From Adiantum capillus-veneris (taxonomy: Eukaryota > Streptophyta > Polypodiopsida > Polypodiales > Pteridaceae): a DNA stretch of 64,000 nt. Under the pieces are notes generated by a model. That model did not search any database, was not told where the DNA came from, and saw only the letters and a program-made list of their open reading frames with translations. Below are positions 11,600 through 24,560 of this stretch, piece after piece (the first letter of the stretch is position 1; every line of letters starts with the position of its first letter). The position numbers were made by a program, and so were the translations under genes. The stretch is from positions 133,007,891 through 133,071,890 of the forward strand of contig CM043947.1 of NCBI GenBank assembly GCA_014529385.2, in the 5' to 3' direction.

Positions 11600-14500
11600 G
11601 GTTAGGGATTAGGCATTACTACGAGCAAGAGCCTTGTGGAGTGTACTTTTAGAAAGCGTACGAGCTTCCATCCACCATCAAAGAGGATGGAATCGCACAA
11701 ATATCTGACACCCAAGGGAACAAGGTCGAGGTAGTAATCACCAAAGAGATAGTGGCAGAGGCACTCAAACTGCCCACTGAAGGAATAACCATGCGGGCAA
11801 CAGATAGGAAAACCGCATGCACTTTTACTAAGGAAACAGCCACGACCACATTCGCCAATCTTATCCACAAATAGGTGGAAGAGCCAACCCGTTTGTACCA
11901 TCAACACTTCCATTTTCTGCCAAAAAGGCCACCAAGGTACACGACACCAAATCACGCCGTGGCCACCACCTTCACTCAAGTTCTTAAGTCAATAACAAGG
12001 CAGCTAGTGGACCACGTGCAGTATGTTTTGACAACCTTGAAGGGCACCAAGAAGGAGGGTAAAATAACATACTTGGGCGCCCCAGAAGTGTTGACAAGAA
12101 TAGCCTATTATGTCATCGGCATGGCCGACAACCTACTGCCTGCCCTTGATCAAAATACATGGATCTTGGCAGCACAACCCTCTCCACGAGCTACAAGGTA
12201 AGGTAAAAGATCTTTTAAATCAGGTGATGAATCAGATGATAGCTCACCAGAGCGGCATAGCAGCGAGAGCTGTGACAACGAAGAAAAGAGCGCTAGGAGG
12301 GAAGAGATGAAGAGGAAAGTTGTGGCTGCCCACCAAGAGGAGCCAGCTCAAAAACAAGCACATTTGAAAGAGAAAAACAGGCTTACCAACATAGTAGGCA
12401 AGCATAAGGAAAGGACCCAGAAAAGTGGGTACCCACAGGACTGAAAGGATCTCAAACAAAGCATCATACAAGGAAAGGGGCAGATGATCCAACAAATTAT
12501 TTAGAAAGAATGTACCAAGAGATCGAAGCCCTAAAGTTGAAAGAGGCGAAAGAAGTGGCAAAGAAAGCTGAAGAAACGGCTACACAAGAGCAAAGACAAG
12601 GATCTCCCCGACCCATCTCACCACCGCCGGAACAACAGGACCATCCCATGCCTAGCCCACCACCATCACCACCAGGCATAGATACCAATGAAGAAGCAGA
12701 GACTGAAAAAGAGAAAGATTTTGAGTTCACCCAACGAAAAGAATCTACACAAAAAGCTGACACCAACGGACATGAGGAAAAAGAAGTCGAGCCAGAACCA
12801 GAGCAAGTAGTAGAAGAAACTCAAAAGCGAGCGGGAGAAACTGATAAGGAAGTAGATACAGGTGTAGAGACTACCACTACACATGAGATGGAGCCCAAGC
12901 CAGAGAAAGACGAAAGGCCGGCACCTAAAGAGACAGTTAGGGTAGAGACCACACCATCTACTTCTACTCAACCAAAAAATGATGAGGCATCAAACCCTCA
13001 GGATGGCCAAGAAGAAGAACGACCATCTACCTCCACAGAACCACCAACAATTACGACGTAGCAAGAAGCAACACATGAGGCTGCAGGCACATCACAACTG
13101 GCAAGACAGGAGGAGTGGCAGTCCAATAATGAAGTTTTAATACAGGTCAATGAATATGCATGCCAGATGCAAGAAATGACCGTGAAACTCTGTTTTGCAG
13201 CTTTGAAACGCAGCACAAAGGCCAAGTAATTAGAAATGGTGATCGACGCTCTTCAAGGAGAGCTCAAAGATAGGATGATTGTCATCACTGATCTCCAAAG
13301 GAAAGGGCAACAGCTAAAGGCAGAAGTGGAACAGCATCAGATAGCCAAGGATAAACAACAAAAAGAATGGAGGAGTTAGGTGACCTCCTCACCAAATTAT
13401 CTGATGCCTACAAGGTAAAAGATGAGCAGTTGACAGAAGTCACAAATGAACTTCTTACCACCTCTCTATCAGCTCAGAAGATTCAAGTGCAGCTAGATGT
13501 TGCAAATGCTTCCCAACAATATTCTAAACAAAGAATCAATAATCATGTCATTTTCTTATGGAAAATCAGAGAAAACCCAACCATGGCCTTGATCAAGGGA
13601 ACTGATGAAGTGTACAAGGCACTTGAAAAGAGACCTGGCACTGATGCGGGTTCAAAGAGAGAAGGAGCTCCTAAAGGATAATTAAAGCATGAGCAATCAT
13701 AGTGCAGAGACCTGGCACTGATGCGCATTCAAAGAGAGAAGGAGCTCCTAAAGGAGATAGCAGAACAGTGAAGTGGAATTAAAGAGTGAAGCGGAATTAA
13801 ATCTTGAACAGTCACAATGCAGAGACCTGGCACTGATGCGGGTTCAAAGAGAGAAGGAGCTCCTAAAGGAGATAGCGAAGAGTGAAGTGGAATTAAAGCT
13901 TGAACAGTCACAGTGTAGAGACCTGGCACTGATGCGGGTTCAAAGAGAGAAGGAGCTCCTAAAGGACATAGTAGAGCAGTGAAGTGGAATTAAAGAGTGA
14001 AGTGAAATTATAGCTTGAACAGTCACAGTGCAGATACCTGGCACTGATGCGGGTTCAAAGAGAGAAGGAGCTCCTAAAAGAGATAGCTCCCAAAGAGTGA
14101 AGTGGAATTAAATCTTGAACAGTCACAGTGCAGAGACCTGGCACTGATGCGGGTTCAAAGAGAGAAGGATCTCTTAAAGGAGATAGCAAAACTCAAACGG
14201 ATAAATCAGCTCCTCAGAGATGGAAAGCCAGACATGCAAGAAGAGGCAGGCACTTCAGAGCCACCCCAAATAGACATTCCCTCGGTCTCATTTGTTGAGT
14301 TTGAGATGCAGTCCACAGCAGAGCTGAGTGGTGATGAACATTTTTAGATTCACATCACAGGTGCAGATACAGTGCCAATGGTCCATCTATCAAAAGCTAA
14401 AGAAGACGCACTGAAGGAGAAGATCACCTTAGAGGTGGATGAGCAGTGGAAGGCCGCTATGGATTGGGAGTTGAGAGTTTTACACTTTGCCAACATCACT

Positions 14501-15106
14501 CAACTCACTCCCAATCAAATCAACGCTCAATGGCACCAACTATCCCTGTCGTACCCTCTCATCAAAGGAGAACTTTTACAGGTAAAAGAAAGGCTATACA
14601 AGGATATGCAAGAAGATGGCGCAGATAAAGACCACCCAAAGTGGCGATTAAGCTGGCTGAACAAGAATTTGAGATACCTGATTTTATTCACAAGAGCACC
14701 TGCAGCCTTACAAAGAGATCCAACATTCTGTCATGTACCTAGAGTAAGGACATGGCAAGTGCATGAAGCACTGCAAAAGAAGAGACCAACTTGGCTCAAC
14801 TTCCCCAGGCTGCCAGCTCCAGAGAGAGGCCAAGCAACAGAGGAATACATGGTGAAAACCCTAACGGGCACCATGTCATTCTTCAAGAGTCTATTGGATC
14901 TCTCTTCTGCAATGTTATATAAGATCTGCAGGACGCTACTCACATGCATACAAGTTTTCAATGAGCCTAAGCAGACAGGAGCCCCATGGATCTCATTCTT
15001 GGAAGGGAAAAAAGACTTATGTTACGATCTGAGTGGGCAACTTTCAGAAGACTCTCTTCTATTCCTTGCAATTACTAATATTCGAGCCACGGGTATAGAT
15101 GTTTGA
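11600..15106 (+). pseudogene. Retroelement ORF1-like long coiled-coil protein, copy B (broken)
   Basis: Paralogue of copy A. The N-terminal part (about 11.66-11.83 kb) can be read as a segment containing VVITKEIVAEALKLPTEG, matching copy A, and is followed by PPRYTTPNHAVATTFTQ near 11.93 kb. The middle is a Glu/Pro/Lys-rich linker (12.5-13.06 kb) and a coiled coil carrying a tandem repeat. The C-terminal domain is an open 244-residue frame (14,372-15,106) with PKWRLSWLNKN, PTWLNFPRLPAPERGQ and EYMVKTLTGTMSFF, aligned with copy A. Several stops and frameshifts make it non-functional. The family is unknown. A gag domain follows within 100 bp on the same strand, which supports an ORF1-gag layout as in Tat/Ogre Ty3 elements. 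Confidence 0.6.
13626..14200 (+). repeat. Six-copy tandem repeat coding a coiled-coil unit
   Basis: The phrase cctggcactgatgcg recurs at about 13,634, 13,711, 13,826, 13,922, 14,037 and 14,137 (spacings 77, 115, 96, 115 and 100 bp). Each unit encodes roughly QCRDLALMRVQREKELLKEI plus a Glu/Lys-rich tail. Unit lengths that are not all multiples of three put the copies in different frames, so the expansion probably continued after coding constraint was lost or itself broke the frame. Confidence 0.85.
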
Positions 15107-15194
15107 GTGCTTATCTTTGAAGGTAAAGAGGAGTAGCAACTAGGGCTTGAAGTGCCAAAGTACAAAGAAAAATATACATTTAAAATTTTCTAGT

Positions 15195-16125
15195 ATGGCT
15201 GACAAGGTAAAAGAGATTGAAATAAATGTTGATAGCTTCGATTTTGCTAATGAAAGAGCAACCAATAATGTCCCTATGCTTGTAAATTATCTTGTTTCTC
15301 CCCATCAAGAAGAGAGAGTACTTAGGAAAGCTCCTGATGAGACTTCCAAAAGAGGACTCCCTCCGATAAGGGAATAAGAGGAGGATTCGTACAAAGGGCT
15401 CAAAAACTTACTACTCGATGAGGCATCTCCCTCCCAAAGGAGAAACCAAGTTTCAACGGTAGAGCCCCCACCAAAAGAACGAGAAAGAAGTGAGTCTTTT
15501 GCCACCTCAACGGAGATGGCTCCACGAAGACGGTGGGAAAAACAATATCCAACACCCCCTAAATGGAGAAGACCATCTCATACTTCTCTACACCATAATT
15601 CAAAGAGGGAAGAGAGAAAACAAGAGAAGAAAAAGGTGAGAAAGACGTCACCCTCTTCTCCATCTTCTCCATCCTCTTCCTCTTCTAGAGAAAGTGATGG
15701 TGCAAAAAAGGAGGAACAAGGGAAGAAAAAGGCGAGAAAGAGGTCACCCTCTTCTCCATCCTCCTCATACTCTTCCTCTTCTGAAGAAAGTGATGGTGCA
15801 GCTCTCAAACCACCCAAAAGAAGAGGCCATAGGAAATCCTATGCCACCTAGAAAAGGTTGTCCAAGAAAAATTCAAGGAGGGAGGAAAGAACATCTCTTT
15901 CCTTACATACAATGGCACCTTTGGTGCTACAGACAAAGTCCTAGCCTTTATCCAACAATTCGATGCGGCATTTGGAGATGAGGGCTTCACGGAGTCCTCT
16001 AAGCTACGTCATGTAGCTATGAATTTTCAAAAGTCTGCTAGGCAATGGTGGTCTAGCCTATGAGCACACGGTGAAGCTCCACGAACATGGAAATCTTTAA
16101 GAACTTCCATCATGAAGCAAGGGTC
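15195..16125 (+). pseudogene. gag: Ty3/gypsy-type gag (broken, 3' truncated)
   Basis: The ATG at 15,195 opens MADKVKEIEINVDSFDF. A stop near 15,375 and one frame change separate this from a basic, Ser-rich region (15.5-15.84 kb, two similar KKARKRSPSSPSS-type blocks) and then a Retrotrans_gag-type core (about 15.85-16.1 kb): FLTYNGTFGATDKVLAF, followed by a SARQWWSSL motif with a stop right after it. The Q-WW tryptophan pair is typical of plant Ty3 capsids. Coding similarity stops abruptly at about 16.12 kb, where the LTR-like repeat begins. No protease or RT follows. Confidence 0.7.
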
Positions 16126-17520
16126 ACTTTTTAAAAAAATTCTTTCCATTCCCTCTCTTTTGTGTAATAACGTACCCTAACCTTTTTTCATCTTGTACAT
16201 TTCATCTATATATGTTTTATTTCTAACTTATATCATTAACATTGATGAGAATAAATACTATTCACTTTTATTATTTGACCAACCTATTTCTATCCACAAT
16301 ATGCTTTTGATATTCTACCATGTACATATTATTATTTTAGTTGCCTAGATTTTAAGAAATAGAAATACTATGTTAACTAATTCATGGTGGGCTAGCTCAT
16401 AGATTATCAATAAATTGACCCCACATGGATGGTCGTGAGGAAATTCAAGGCCCTAGGCCATGCTTTCACACATGTTTGAATACTCTTGAGGATGTATAAG
16501 GAAAATGACAACAAAAGGGGCACCACCACGAAGACTTTTGTGGGCACAAATGTACACGCTTTTGCTCAATTTTTGGCATCCACTTCCTCACCAAATTTGA
16601 AGACCTTTACAAAATAAAAAATGTAGCTTATGAGCTGAGACTTCTACAAAATGACAACAAAAGGGGCACCACCACGAAGACTTTTGTGGGCACAAATGTA
16701 CATGCTTTTGCTCAATTTTTGGCATCCACTTCCTCACCAAATTTGAAGACCTTTACAAAATAAAAAATGTAGCTTATGAGCTGAGACTTCTACTAATTTT
16801 TTAATAATTTTTGAAGTTTTGAGTGGCAAGATATATTCAAGATGGTGGACCCCGATCCACCATGTAATGCTTACACAGGTAGCCCTCCCTCAAAGTCTAC
16901 ATATTTTTCTCTACACACTCATAACCTCATCTAAGGTCTCTTCCCCACCATCACGGGACCTTGCCACACTAGTTAAGGAGCATCATTGCATGAGACATAA
17001 GGGCATTAAAGGAAGTCTTTTCCAAGTATGGATAAAACATCTATCCCTAACAAGTTCACCCTTGCCATCACTATTTTCCCTCTTCCCTCTTTCCTAATAA
17101 GATAGCCATGGTTAGAACCATGTAGATTCCCTATACCTCTATCCTACCCTTCCCTCTCTCTTCCCTCACTCTCTTATAAGACTCCTAACCTGGCATATGC
17201 ACAAACAGCCAGGCAAGGATGGCCCACTACCACATGGGCTTGCTTGGATAATTATCTACTATTTTAGTAATTGTTTAAATTTCCCTTATCCTTCCCTATA
17301 TAAGGAGGGGTCTCTATCTCAAAAAAAAAAAAAACAAAGAGGACAGGGAGGAGACACACATCTCTATCACAAGCACACACACACCCCATCTATGCACACG
17401 CACCACTACACCCTAATCACATCATCACAACACCATCACCATGCACAAAATGAGCATCACGTCTCCACACACCTTCTATGAAGGATTCAAGGCATGATTT
17501 CAAGAAGAAGAATGAAGGCT
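16120..17520 (+). repeat. LTR-like repeat, family L1, copy 2
   Basis: Related to 6,830-8,060 in order and content: an AT-rich start, a block coding nothing around gaagacttttgtgggcacaa, a gtggacccc phrase before cacaggt, a CT-rich section, the TATA box ccctatataaggagg near 17,295, then caccatcaccatgcacaaaa and a closing ttcaagaagaaga. It abuts the truncated gag on its left. Confidence 0.6.
16502..16793. repeat. 146-bp tandem duplication
   Basis: The block starting aaaatgacaacaaaagg at 16,502 is repeated at 16,648 with almost no differences, so the duplication is recent. It lies inside LTR-like copy 2 and is absent from copy 1. Confidence 0.9.
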
Positions 17521-17539
17521 TGTCATAAAGACTAATATA

Positions 17540-18735
17540 TAATTCTTCCAAATGATTTTCTCATGTTAAACTAATCATTTAATATGGGGAGGTACCGGGG
17601 GAGTAAAAGCTAGAATATTGGTAAGGCTGCCAGACCGCGAGTCGCAGCAGAGATCCAAAGGAGGGAAAATAGGGATCTAAAGGGGGACAGTCTCCAAAAG
17701 ATCAATGTGCACCAATGGAGCTTAAAAGACCGAAGGTTTAGCTCCATTAAGACTGCCAAAAGTGGGGAAATTTGGATGGTTATGGAAGACTAAAAAGTCT
17801 TCCCACATCCCTAGGAAGGAGGGGTGAGCCCTAATGGTAGGGGAAGAGAGAGAAACACACACACACACACACCCAAGCTCTCCCCAAAGGGAAGAATGGA
17901 CACATGGTAGGCTCCTAGGCCAATTGCCCCCAATTTCCCCTCCAATCCTATTGGATGGCCATAGAGGTGGACCAATGAGAATTAGGCTAGAGTAAAATTA
18001 GTCTAATCAATTGAAAAATGCTTGATAAAAGAACCAATAGAAATTAAGCTCCCTTGAAGACTATTGGATAGTCTACCAAGGGGTCCAATAAGCATCCAAC
18101 AGCCCAATGGCTTGCTGGATTCCTATTGGCTAGAAGACTAAAAGGTCAATTATGCTTCTAAATTGTTATTGGACAAGCCCTGCAGGAGCCAATGGGAAGC
18201 CATCAAGAGATTTTGGGAAGGGGGGTTGACCAAGTAGAGAGAGAGTTGGCATTTTTAGTCTAACTCGCTTTGCTACACACACACACAACTCATGAACTCC
18301 ATCTCCTTCTCCAAGCATTGAGAAGTAGAGGCCTACACCAAAAACTCTTGGCTATGAAATGAAAATCTAACCAAGAGCCAAGATTCAATGTCATGCTCAT
18401 CTCATCTACCATGCTAATTACTAAGCTAAGCTATGGTATTAAGGAGTGATTATGTGAGGATAATACTTTTGTCTTGTAAGATACATCTTCTTCCTCTCAA
18501 TATTTCCTCATTCCCTGCTAGCTCTCACCATCTTTAAAGGTGTGCAAGGTCTTGGGACTCAGGCTAGGCCCACTAGGTGTGTTATTCAAGCATAATTTGA
18601 TGCATGAAGCTTCCATCTTCATTGCACCAACGAGTTTTGTCAAGGAACACAAAGATTGTATTGTACAAAAGTCTCCTTTGATGGGAGAATCTATAATACA
18701 AAGCCTTTTTGGAGGGGGGACCGGGTCCATGTAAA
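17540..18735 (+). repeat. Copia-type LTR relative, family L2, copy 1
   Basis: Related along its length to 45,785-46,842. Shared blocks include actaatcatttaat-tggg at the start, aatggagcttaaa followed by agctccatt-aaga, a short CA tract, tcatctccttctccaagc, agagcctacacc-like and ctcttggctatg. The second copy follows a copia integrase fragment, so the family is probably a copia LTR. Neither end shows a clear target duplication. Confidence 0.55.
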
Positions 18736-18907
18736 TCCGATCATCAATTGTTGTCAATTGTTCTATTTCTCTCTCTTTGCAAGTACTATCTATGCCAAAC
18801 TACCTAGGTGTAAATTTCTATGTTGCTTTCTCAAACTAAGTACTCTCTTTATGCTCATTAGGAACTTGTTCTTAATGAAATGCTGACTATGCTATCATTT
18901 TTCGCTT

Positions 18908-20730
18908 CATTCCTCTTTCACCCAAAATAATACAAAAGAGGGACCATATCATACGATTCCAATATCTTTTTCAATATCCATAATTCTTCCATATTTTTTT
19001 ATTATGTACTCATTATTCTAACACCATGTGCTCATTGAGCTAAACATACACTAGTCCCACCATGTATATATTTCTTTATTCACCAAGGATCCTCCTCAAT
19101 GCATGTGTGAAGATAACTTGGATGCTTTGTATCATGATATGACTCATGGAGGGGCTCACTCTTGGATGAACTGTGAAAATTCAACAAAAGGAGGATGCCA
19201 CTAGAAAACTATTTCAGGCATTAAAAACAGGATTTTCAATGGGATTTTTGGCATCCACCTCCACTCCAAATTTGAGGATGTGATTAAAATAAAACATTTT
19301 CTCACAAGCTCAATAATTACCTCAATTTGTTTCATGATTTTTGGAGCTGCCACCGGTAAGGTATGATATTTTTGGTGGGCCCCAATCTATCTACTTTTTC
19401 TCATAATTCACCTTAGTCTTCTCTCACTTCCCTTCACACTTCCACACACACACACACACATTCCTCTCCATCCCTCACTCAAAGTTGCACCTTCCATGGT
19501 TTTCATCACCCTCCTCACCATTATCCTCCTCTCTTACATCAATATCGTTTTTTGGAAGCTCTACCTACATATATTATCTCAATATCCCTTTCTATTACTC
19601 CCATATTACAATTTTATTTCAACTTTTCAAAAGTGCATAAAAATTTAGCAGCCTAACCATGCTTAGAACTCTGCAAAATGGGGATTTTTCTATCAACAAA
19701 AAACCCTCATATTCTTGAAGGTGTTCAACTATGGTGGTGGCATGAGCAAAAGAAGATGAAGAAGACCGACGATCACTTTTGACAATCTACGAACGGGTGA
19801 ATCCAAGATATATCAATGGTTCATCCTCTCATTCATCCCTCTTTCCTCAACCCTTCAAGTAATTCTACCCATTGTTATTATATTGCTAACTTGTTATAGT
19901 GATTACCGACATTAACTGCTAACCCTTTCTTGTAAATTGCACCCACTCTACTCTACCTTGGAGTAAGCAACCTCACACAAAAATCACTCACCTCTCTAAA
20001 ATCTTCTCTATTTCACCTCAATGATTCTCTCCTCTTGAGCCCACATCCATTAGACTCAAGAGACAAGAGTCCCACTCTCATAATAATATAAAAAAAATTT
20101 CATAAACATGGTTTTCTATGTAAATGTTGATCAGGAGATAATCCTAATAAGGGCTCTCCTCACCTATAAATAGAGCCCTTTTCTCTTTGTAAAGGCATGA
20201 TCTCTATACTATTGCTCACTAATTTGAGCATACCATTCTCCATCTTAGTTGTAGGGAGGGAGAGAGAGAGTGAGCTCTCTATATACCGTTACTTGTGGTG
20301 TATAGGAAAACTTCTTTGAGCTAGTTGTAGCATTGCAAGGGAGTGACTAATTCATAACTTCCAATCAAAGTTGTACTTACTCTTGCACATCAATTGAATC
20401 AATAAGTTGGGTGCAACCACGATTCAAAAATCTCTTGAGTCTCTCCAATTCACGCTTAGCAACCTCATCTCGTTTGGTTTAAGGCAACGTGTTTTCATTT
20501 TAAGATTCTTTTGTAGTATTTTCTTCTATGTACTCAAGAGTTTTTGTGTTTGTTTTGTTGTTTGGGAAAACATTACAAGAGAGTTGTATGGTAAGAGGGT
20601 TCCCATAACCCTAAGAGAATGTGTAGATCACAACATCATCAAACTTAATTGTGTCTCTTGACTCTCCTCCAAGCTGTTTATACACCAGCATCAAATCATG
20701 ATTTAAATTGAAGCTTAATTCTTGCACAAA

Positions 20731-20761
<31 letters not shown>

Positions 20762-21019
20762 TTGGTGGGTGTATTTGTAGAATTGATATTAGTGATATTG
20801 TACCCTTCCTTCTTGCTTCTATCGCTCAAGGATTCTCCTCTTTTGCGTCCTAGTTTTCTCTTTAACTAGGTGGTGCCTCTTCACTTGTTGTTGACTGTGG
20901 GTTTCTTGTTGTTTTGCTTGTTTGTGGTAGCCTCTGCACCAATTGAGCAACACAAGATCCTTGAGGGGTGTTTAGTGGTTGTCTCTCTTGTTGCTCGCCC
21001 TAGACCGCCGCCTCAATTT
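18908..21019 (+). repeat. 5' terminal repeat and leader of a Ty3/gypsy element, with internal insertion or divergence
   Basis: Two blocks match the 3' copy at 27,676-28,036: ctctttcacccaaaataatac (18,915) and about 350 bp from atcttctctatttcacctc (20,000) through the TATA region cacctataaatagagccc to cttgtggtgtatagg (20,306). Between them lies about 1 kb (18,960-19,998), absent from the 3' copy and partly related to family L1 (gtgggccccaatc, catccacct-cac-ccaaatttgagga). Either an L1-type piece inserted here or the 3' copy lost it. Confidence 0.6.
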
Positions 21020-21037
21020 TGGTGCCCCCACTGAGGA
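21020..21037 (+). other. Candidate primer-binding site of the Ty3/gypsy element
   Basis: The sequence tggtgcccccactgagga begins TGG, as tRNA-primed PBSs do, and resembles the TGGCGCC-type sites of plant Ty3 elements. It lies between the 5' repeat and the gag region on the correct strand. Exact tRNA complementarity was not checked. Confidence 0.4.
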
Positions 21038-21704
21038 CGGCTTTTGTACATTTTTATGTAGGTTCAACCTTTAGAAGAGTCAAGTAGTTTGCATGAATCA
21101 CAAGAATTTATATGATCCTTTAATTCCCATTCCAAAGCAAAAGATACACATCATTGCTAGTACTAAGTTGCAATTCCAACATGTAATTTGAAGAATTTTA
21201 GGTCCCCTTAGGTTGGCCGAAATAAACGTCCTTTTATTTTTCCTCTCATTAGGTATGACCTTAGTTTGGATGTCTATATTTTTTTTTGTTTTAAGCATTA
21301 GTTCATGCATAGACCATGGAAAATGACCCAGGAATAGATTTTTTTCCCCTTCCATTCCACTCCAGACATTAGAATAGAATTTGCAGTTAGTAGAAAGATC
21401 CATTTTTAACAATGTATGGTGTTCATGATTTTCCCTTCCATTTCACTCCACACATTAGAATAAACGTTGCAATTATTTTAAAGATCCATTTTCAACAGCG
21501 TATGGTGTTCATGTTTGGTGCTCAAAGAGTAGGAGAAATTCTCGCGTCACCAAACCGTGTTATGTTGTCTCTTGTTGACTATCATAGATCATTTCATGTG
21601 CATATTTTTATTTTGTTGTAGAATAGTTTAAAATTTAGAAAATATTACTGTGTAAATATTTTTAAGAAAGAAAAAAAACGTGTTGTCATTTTGAAATTGA
21701 TTCA

Positions 21705-22522
21705 ATGGAGGCCCAACGCCAAATGTCAGAATATCCTCTCTTTTTTGGAGAGCCTAGCGAGGATGCCGAGCTATTTCTAGCAAATTTCAAAATGGCTTGC
21801 CGCATAAAAAGAGTGATAGGAGATGAGGAATGCTTAGAAATGTTTGAGGTAGTTCTGAGGAAGGATGCTAGCACTTGGTTTGACTCTCTATCTCAGGAGG
21901 TTAAGGGAAACTATAAAGAACTCATTGATCAATTCAAGTGATACTTCTTTGACCCTCAAAACACTCAAAATCTATGGCAAGACATTGTTCTCACAAACAA
22001 AAAGACTCAGATGACTACTACATGTACAAACAAGAGTTTCTACCTCTTTGGGTTGTATGGGTGAGAAATGTTGCTAATCTTGGTGATAATGCTGAGTTCC
22101 TAAAGAAGGAGAGGTTCATAGACGATCTCTTTTTGACACTCAAGATAAAAGTTGAAGCGGGTGCACCTGCTACCTTTGATGCAACTAAAACTAGGGTTAT
22201 TGAGAAGTATAGAAATCTCAAGTGCCTAAGGGGAGTGGTTCCAATAGAGGGTCCTAGACCCAAGGGGAAGTTGCAAGCATCAACAACTAGATATATTCCT
22301 GAGGTAACACCTAAGGTGATTGAGAAGCTAAATGAGTTCTTGAGCAACTTGTCAATTCACCTTGCACAAGTTGTAGTTCCCAGAGGACAAACAAAGAAAG
22401 ATGAGGAGCGAGAGCCACGACCTAAGGAAATTTTGCAATGTTGGAATTGTGGAGAATTTGGGCATGGGATGTATAATTTTCCTTGGCCCCATGGGGATCC
22501 AGGGATACCTAACTTGAATTAA
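21705..22522 (+). pseudogene. gag: Ty3/gypsy gag (decayed)
   Basis: The ATG at 21,705 opens MEAQRQMSEYPLFFGEPSED, continuing into a capsid core with LRKDASTWFDSLSQEVKGNY. A stop at about 21,939 and a frame change lead to the remaining capsid and a nucleocapsid, CWNCGEFGHGMYNF. The zinc knuckle C-x2-C-x4-H-x4-C has its last cysteine replaced by Phe. Context (protease, RT and integrase pieces downstream in order) confirms the assignment. Confidence 0.8.
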
Positions 22523-22527
22523 CCCCA

Positions 22528-23332
22528 GTGATGAATACAGGTGAAGGAACTAGTGAAGAACCAATTCTTTTGCAAAGACCAAATGGGGCAAGACCACCTC
22601 CACGAGGAGTGGAAGGAGTTCCACCTTTGCCAGATCCAAATGTGCATGTGGGAGAGGTGAAAAATTCAAATAAGATTGACATGGAAGAAAATGGAATCAA
22701 GTGTGGCCGTGGAAAAGGTAAAGATAAAGAAGGAGTCACATCACAAAGTGACCATGGATGAGGCAAGAAGACAAAGGAAGGAGACCTAGGAAGCGAAGAG
22801 GACTCGATGGCGTATCAACCTCCAAGACTTACCTCTTGGACATGCTATGGCTCCATACAACTTGTTGAAAGACATGAGAGGTAAGGGTCCTGATATCTCA
22901 TGGCGTTATTTTCTTGCATTATGTCCACAATTTAGGAGGGATTTAATGAAGGCAGTTAGAATTAGGAGAAAGGTAAAAGAGAGTGTCCCTGTTGTTGTAA
23001 AAATTGTACAAGCTGAAATGAATGAGGACATTATACTGGTGCTAGACTGTTACATCAAAGGAAGGTTAGTTAGAAAAGGTCTAGTGGACAGGGGTGCACA
23101 AATTTTCATCATGATAGAAGGACTCATGCAGTGACTAGGCATGCGTATCCATGAGACACTTGAAATCAAAGTGAAAATGGCAAACAATAGCAAGGCAAGG
23201 TGTGTAGGCATTTGTAAAAATGTTTTTATGGAGGCCTTTGGCACTAAGAAGCCAGTGGATTTTTATGTTATGTTGACTAAGGAAAGTGGATATCCATTTA
23301 TCATTGGAAGACCAAGGCTACTGAAAATGTGA
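22528..23332 (+). pseudogene. Ty3/gypsy retropepsin region (decayed)
   Basis: The linker after gag runs into an aspartic-protease segment. The active-site triad position reads VDRGAQIFIM where D-S/T-G-A is expected, so the serine/threonine is replaced by Arg. The C-terminal part YPFIIGRPRL fits the IIGRP/ILGRP flap-distal motif of plant Ty3 proteases. Stops at about 22,760 and 23,132 break the frame. Confidence 0.6.
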
Positions 23333-23528
23333 TCTTTGCAGGATTGGGAAAGTGGAAGGTTGATTTGTAGGATGATAATCATAAGAAGGTTTTCTTTGAC
23401 ATGAAGGAGCAACACCAAGAGGAGCTCCATGAAGAATCATCATAAAGTGAGACGGAGGAAGACTGGATTGATAGCACCTCAGAAGAAAAAAGTAGTGGCA
23501 GCATTAAGAGGAGTCTTCCATCAAAGTC

Positions 23529-24560
23529 ATGGGGTTAAGGTTTAAGCCAAGCAACCAAGAGACCTCTTGTCAAGGCTTGGAAGAGGTAGGTCCTCAAGAG
23601 AACCAAAATGTGAAAGATGAAGTAATGTTAGAAGGTATGTTGTCTACAATACTTTCAAAGGACAAAAGAGAGCAATTCAAATGTGTGCTAAGGAAGTTTT
23701 ATAAACTTTTTGTTAAAGGATACATTGACGTGCGTGGAGTAGATGTTGTTCAACACAAGATTGAATTAAATCCTGAGGCCATACCTAAAGCTCAAAAGAT
23801 ACGAAAGCTAGGAGTTATCAAGGAGCAAGCTCTACTCAAGGAGGTAATAAAGTTTTGGCAGCAGGTTTCATTTATCCACCAGTGGAGAATTTAGAGTGGG
23901 TCTCTCTCGTTGTTGTCACTCCCAAGAATAACGGCAAGTGGAGGGTGTGCGTGGATTACCGTCCACTGAATGAGGCAACAAAAAGATATCACTTTCTCCT
24001 CCCATTTCAGGATGATATACTAAATGATGTAGCTGGTCACGAGAAGTATGATTGTGGTGGCTTCTCAAGTTACTTTAAAATAGGTATCACATTGGAGGAT
24101 CAGCTGAAAACAACCTTCATCACTCCTTGGGATTATTATGCTTTCAGAGTCATGCCATTTGGCTTGACAAATGCTCCTAAAACTTTCCAACACTTCATGA
24201 ACATGGTGTTTCAAGCACTCTTTGGAAATTCAATTAGAGTGTTCATTGATTATTTTTGCATTTATAGCTCAAAATCATTGCATCTATAGGGATAGAAGAA
24301 GGATTGAAGAAGCTCTATGAAATAGGAGGTCAACTTAACCCCGATAAGTGTCATATAGGTGAGGATGAATTGATCTTGCTTGGTCACCAAGTTTCTTACA
24401 AAGTCATTGAGGTGGATCCTTCAAAGGCAAAGGCTCTTACTGAGTTACCATCACCCAAGAGTCTTAAGGAGGTCATCTCATTCATTCAATAAGTGAAGTA
24501 TATGTCACGTTTCATTCACTTAGCCTCGGAGTTACTTCACCCCTTGCAAAAATTGACACA
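23529..24560 (+). pseudogene. pol: Ty3/gypsy reverse transcriptase (decayed)
   Basis: RT motifs in order: NGKWRVCVDYRPLNEATK, a PFQDDILNDVAG segment, DQLKTTFITPWDYYAFRVMPFGLTNAP, FQHFMNMVF and VFIDYFCIYS. The last is the catalytic box, where the second Asp of the expected DD is Tyr, which would inactivate the enzyme. The next segment, LNPDKCHIGEDELILLGH, is the usual post-catalytic region. Stops at about 23,892 (frame overlap) and 24,287 break it further. Confidence 0.85.
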
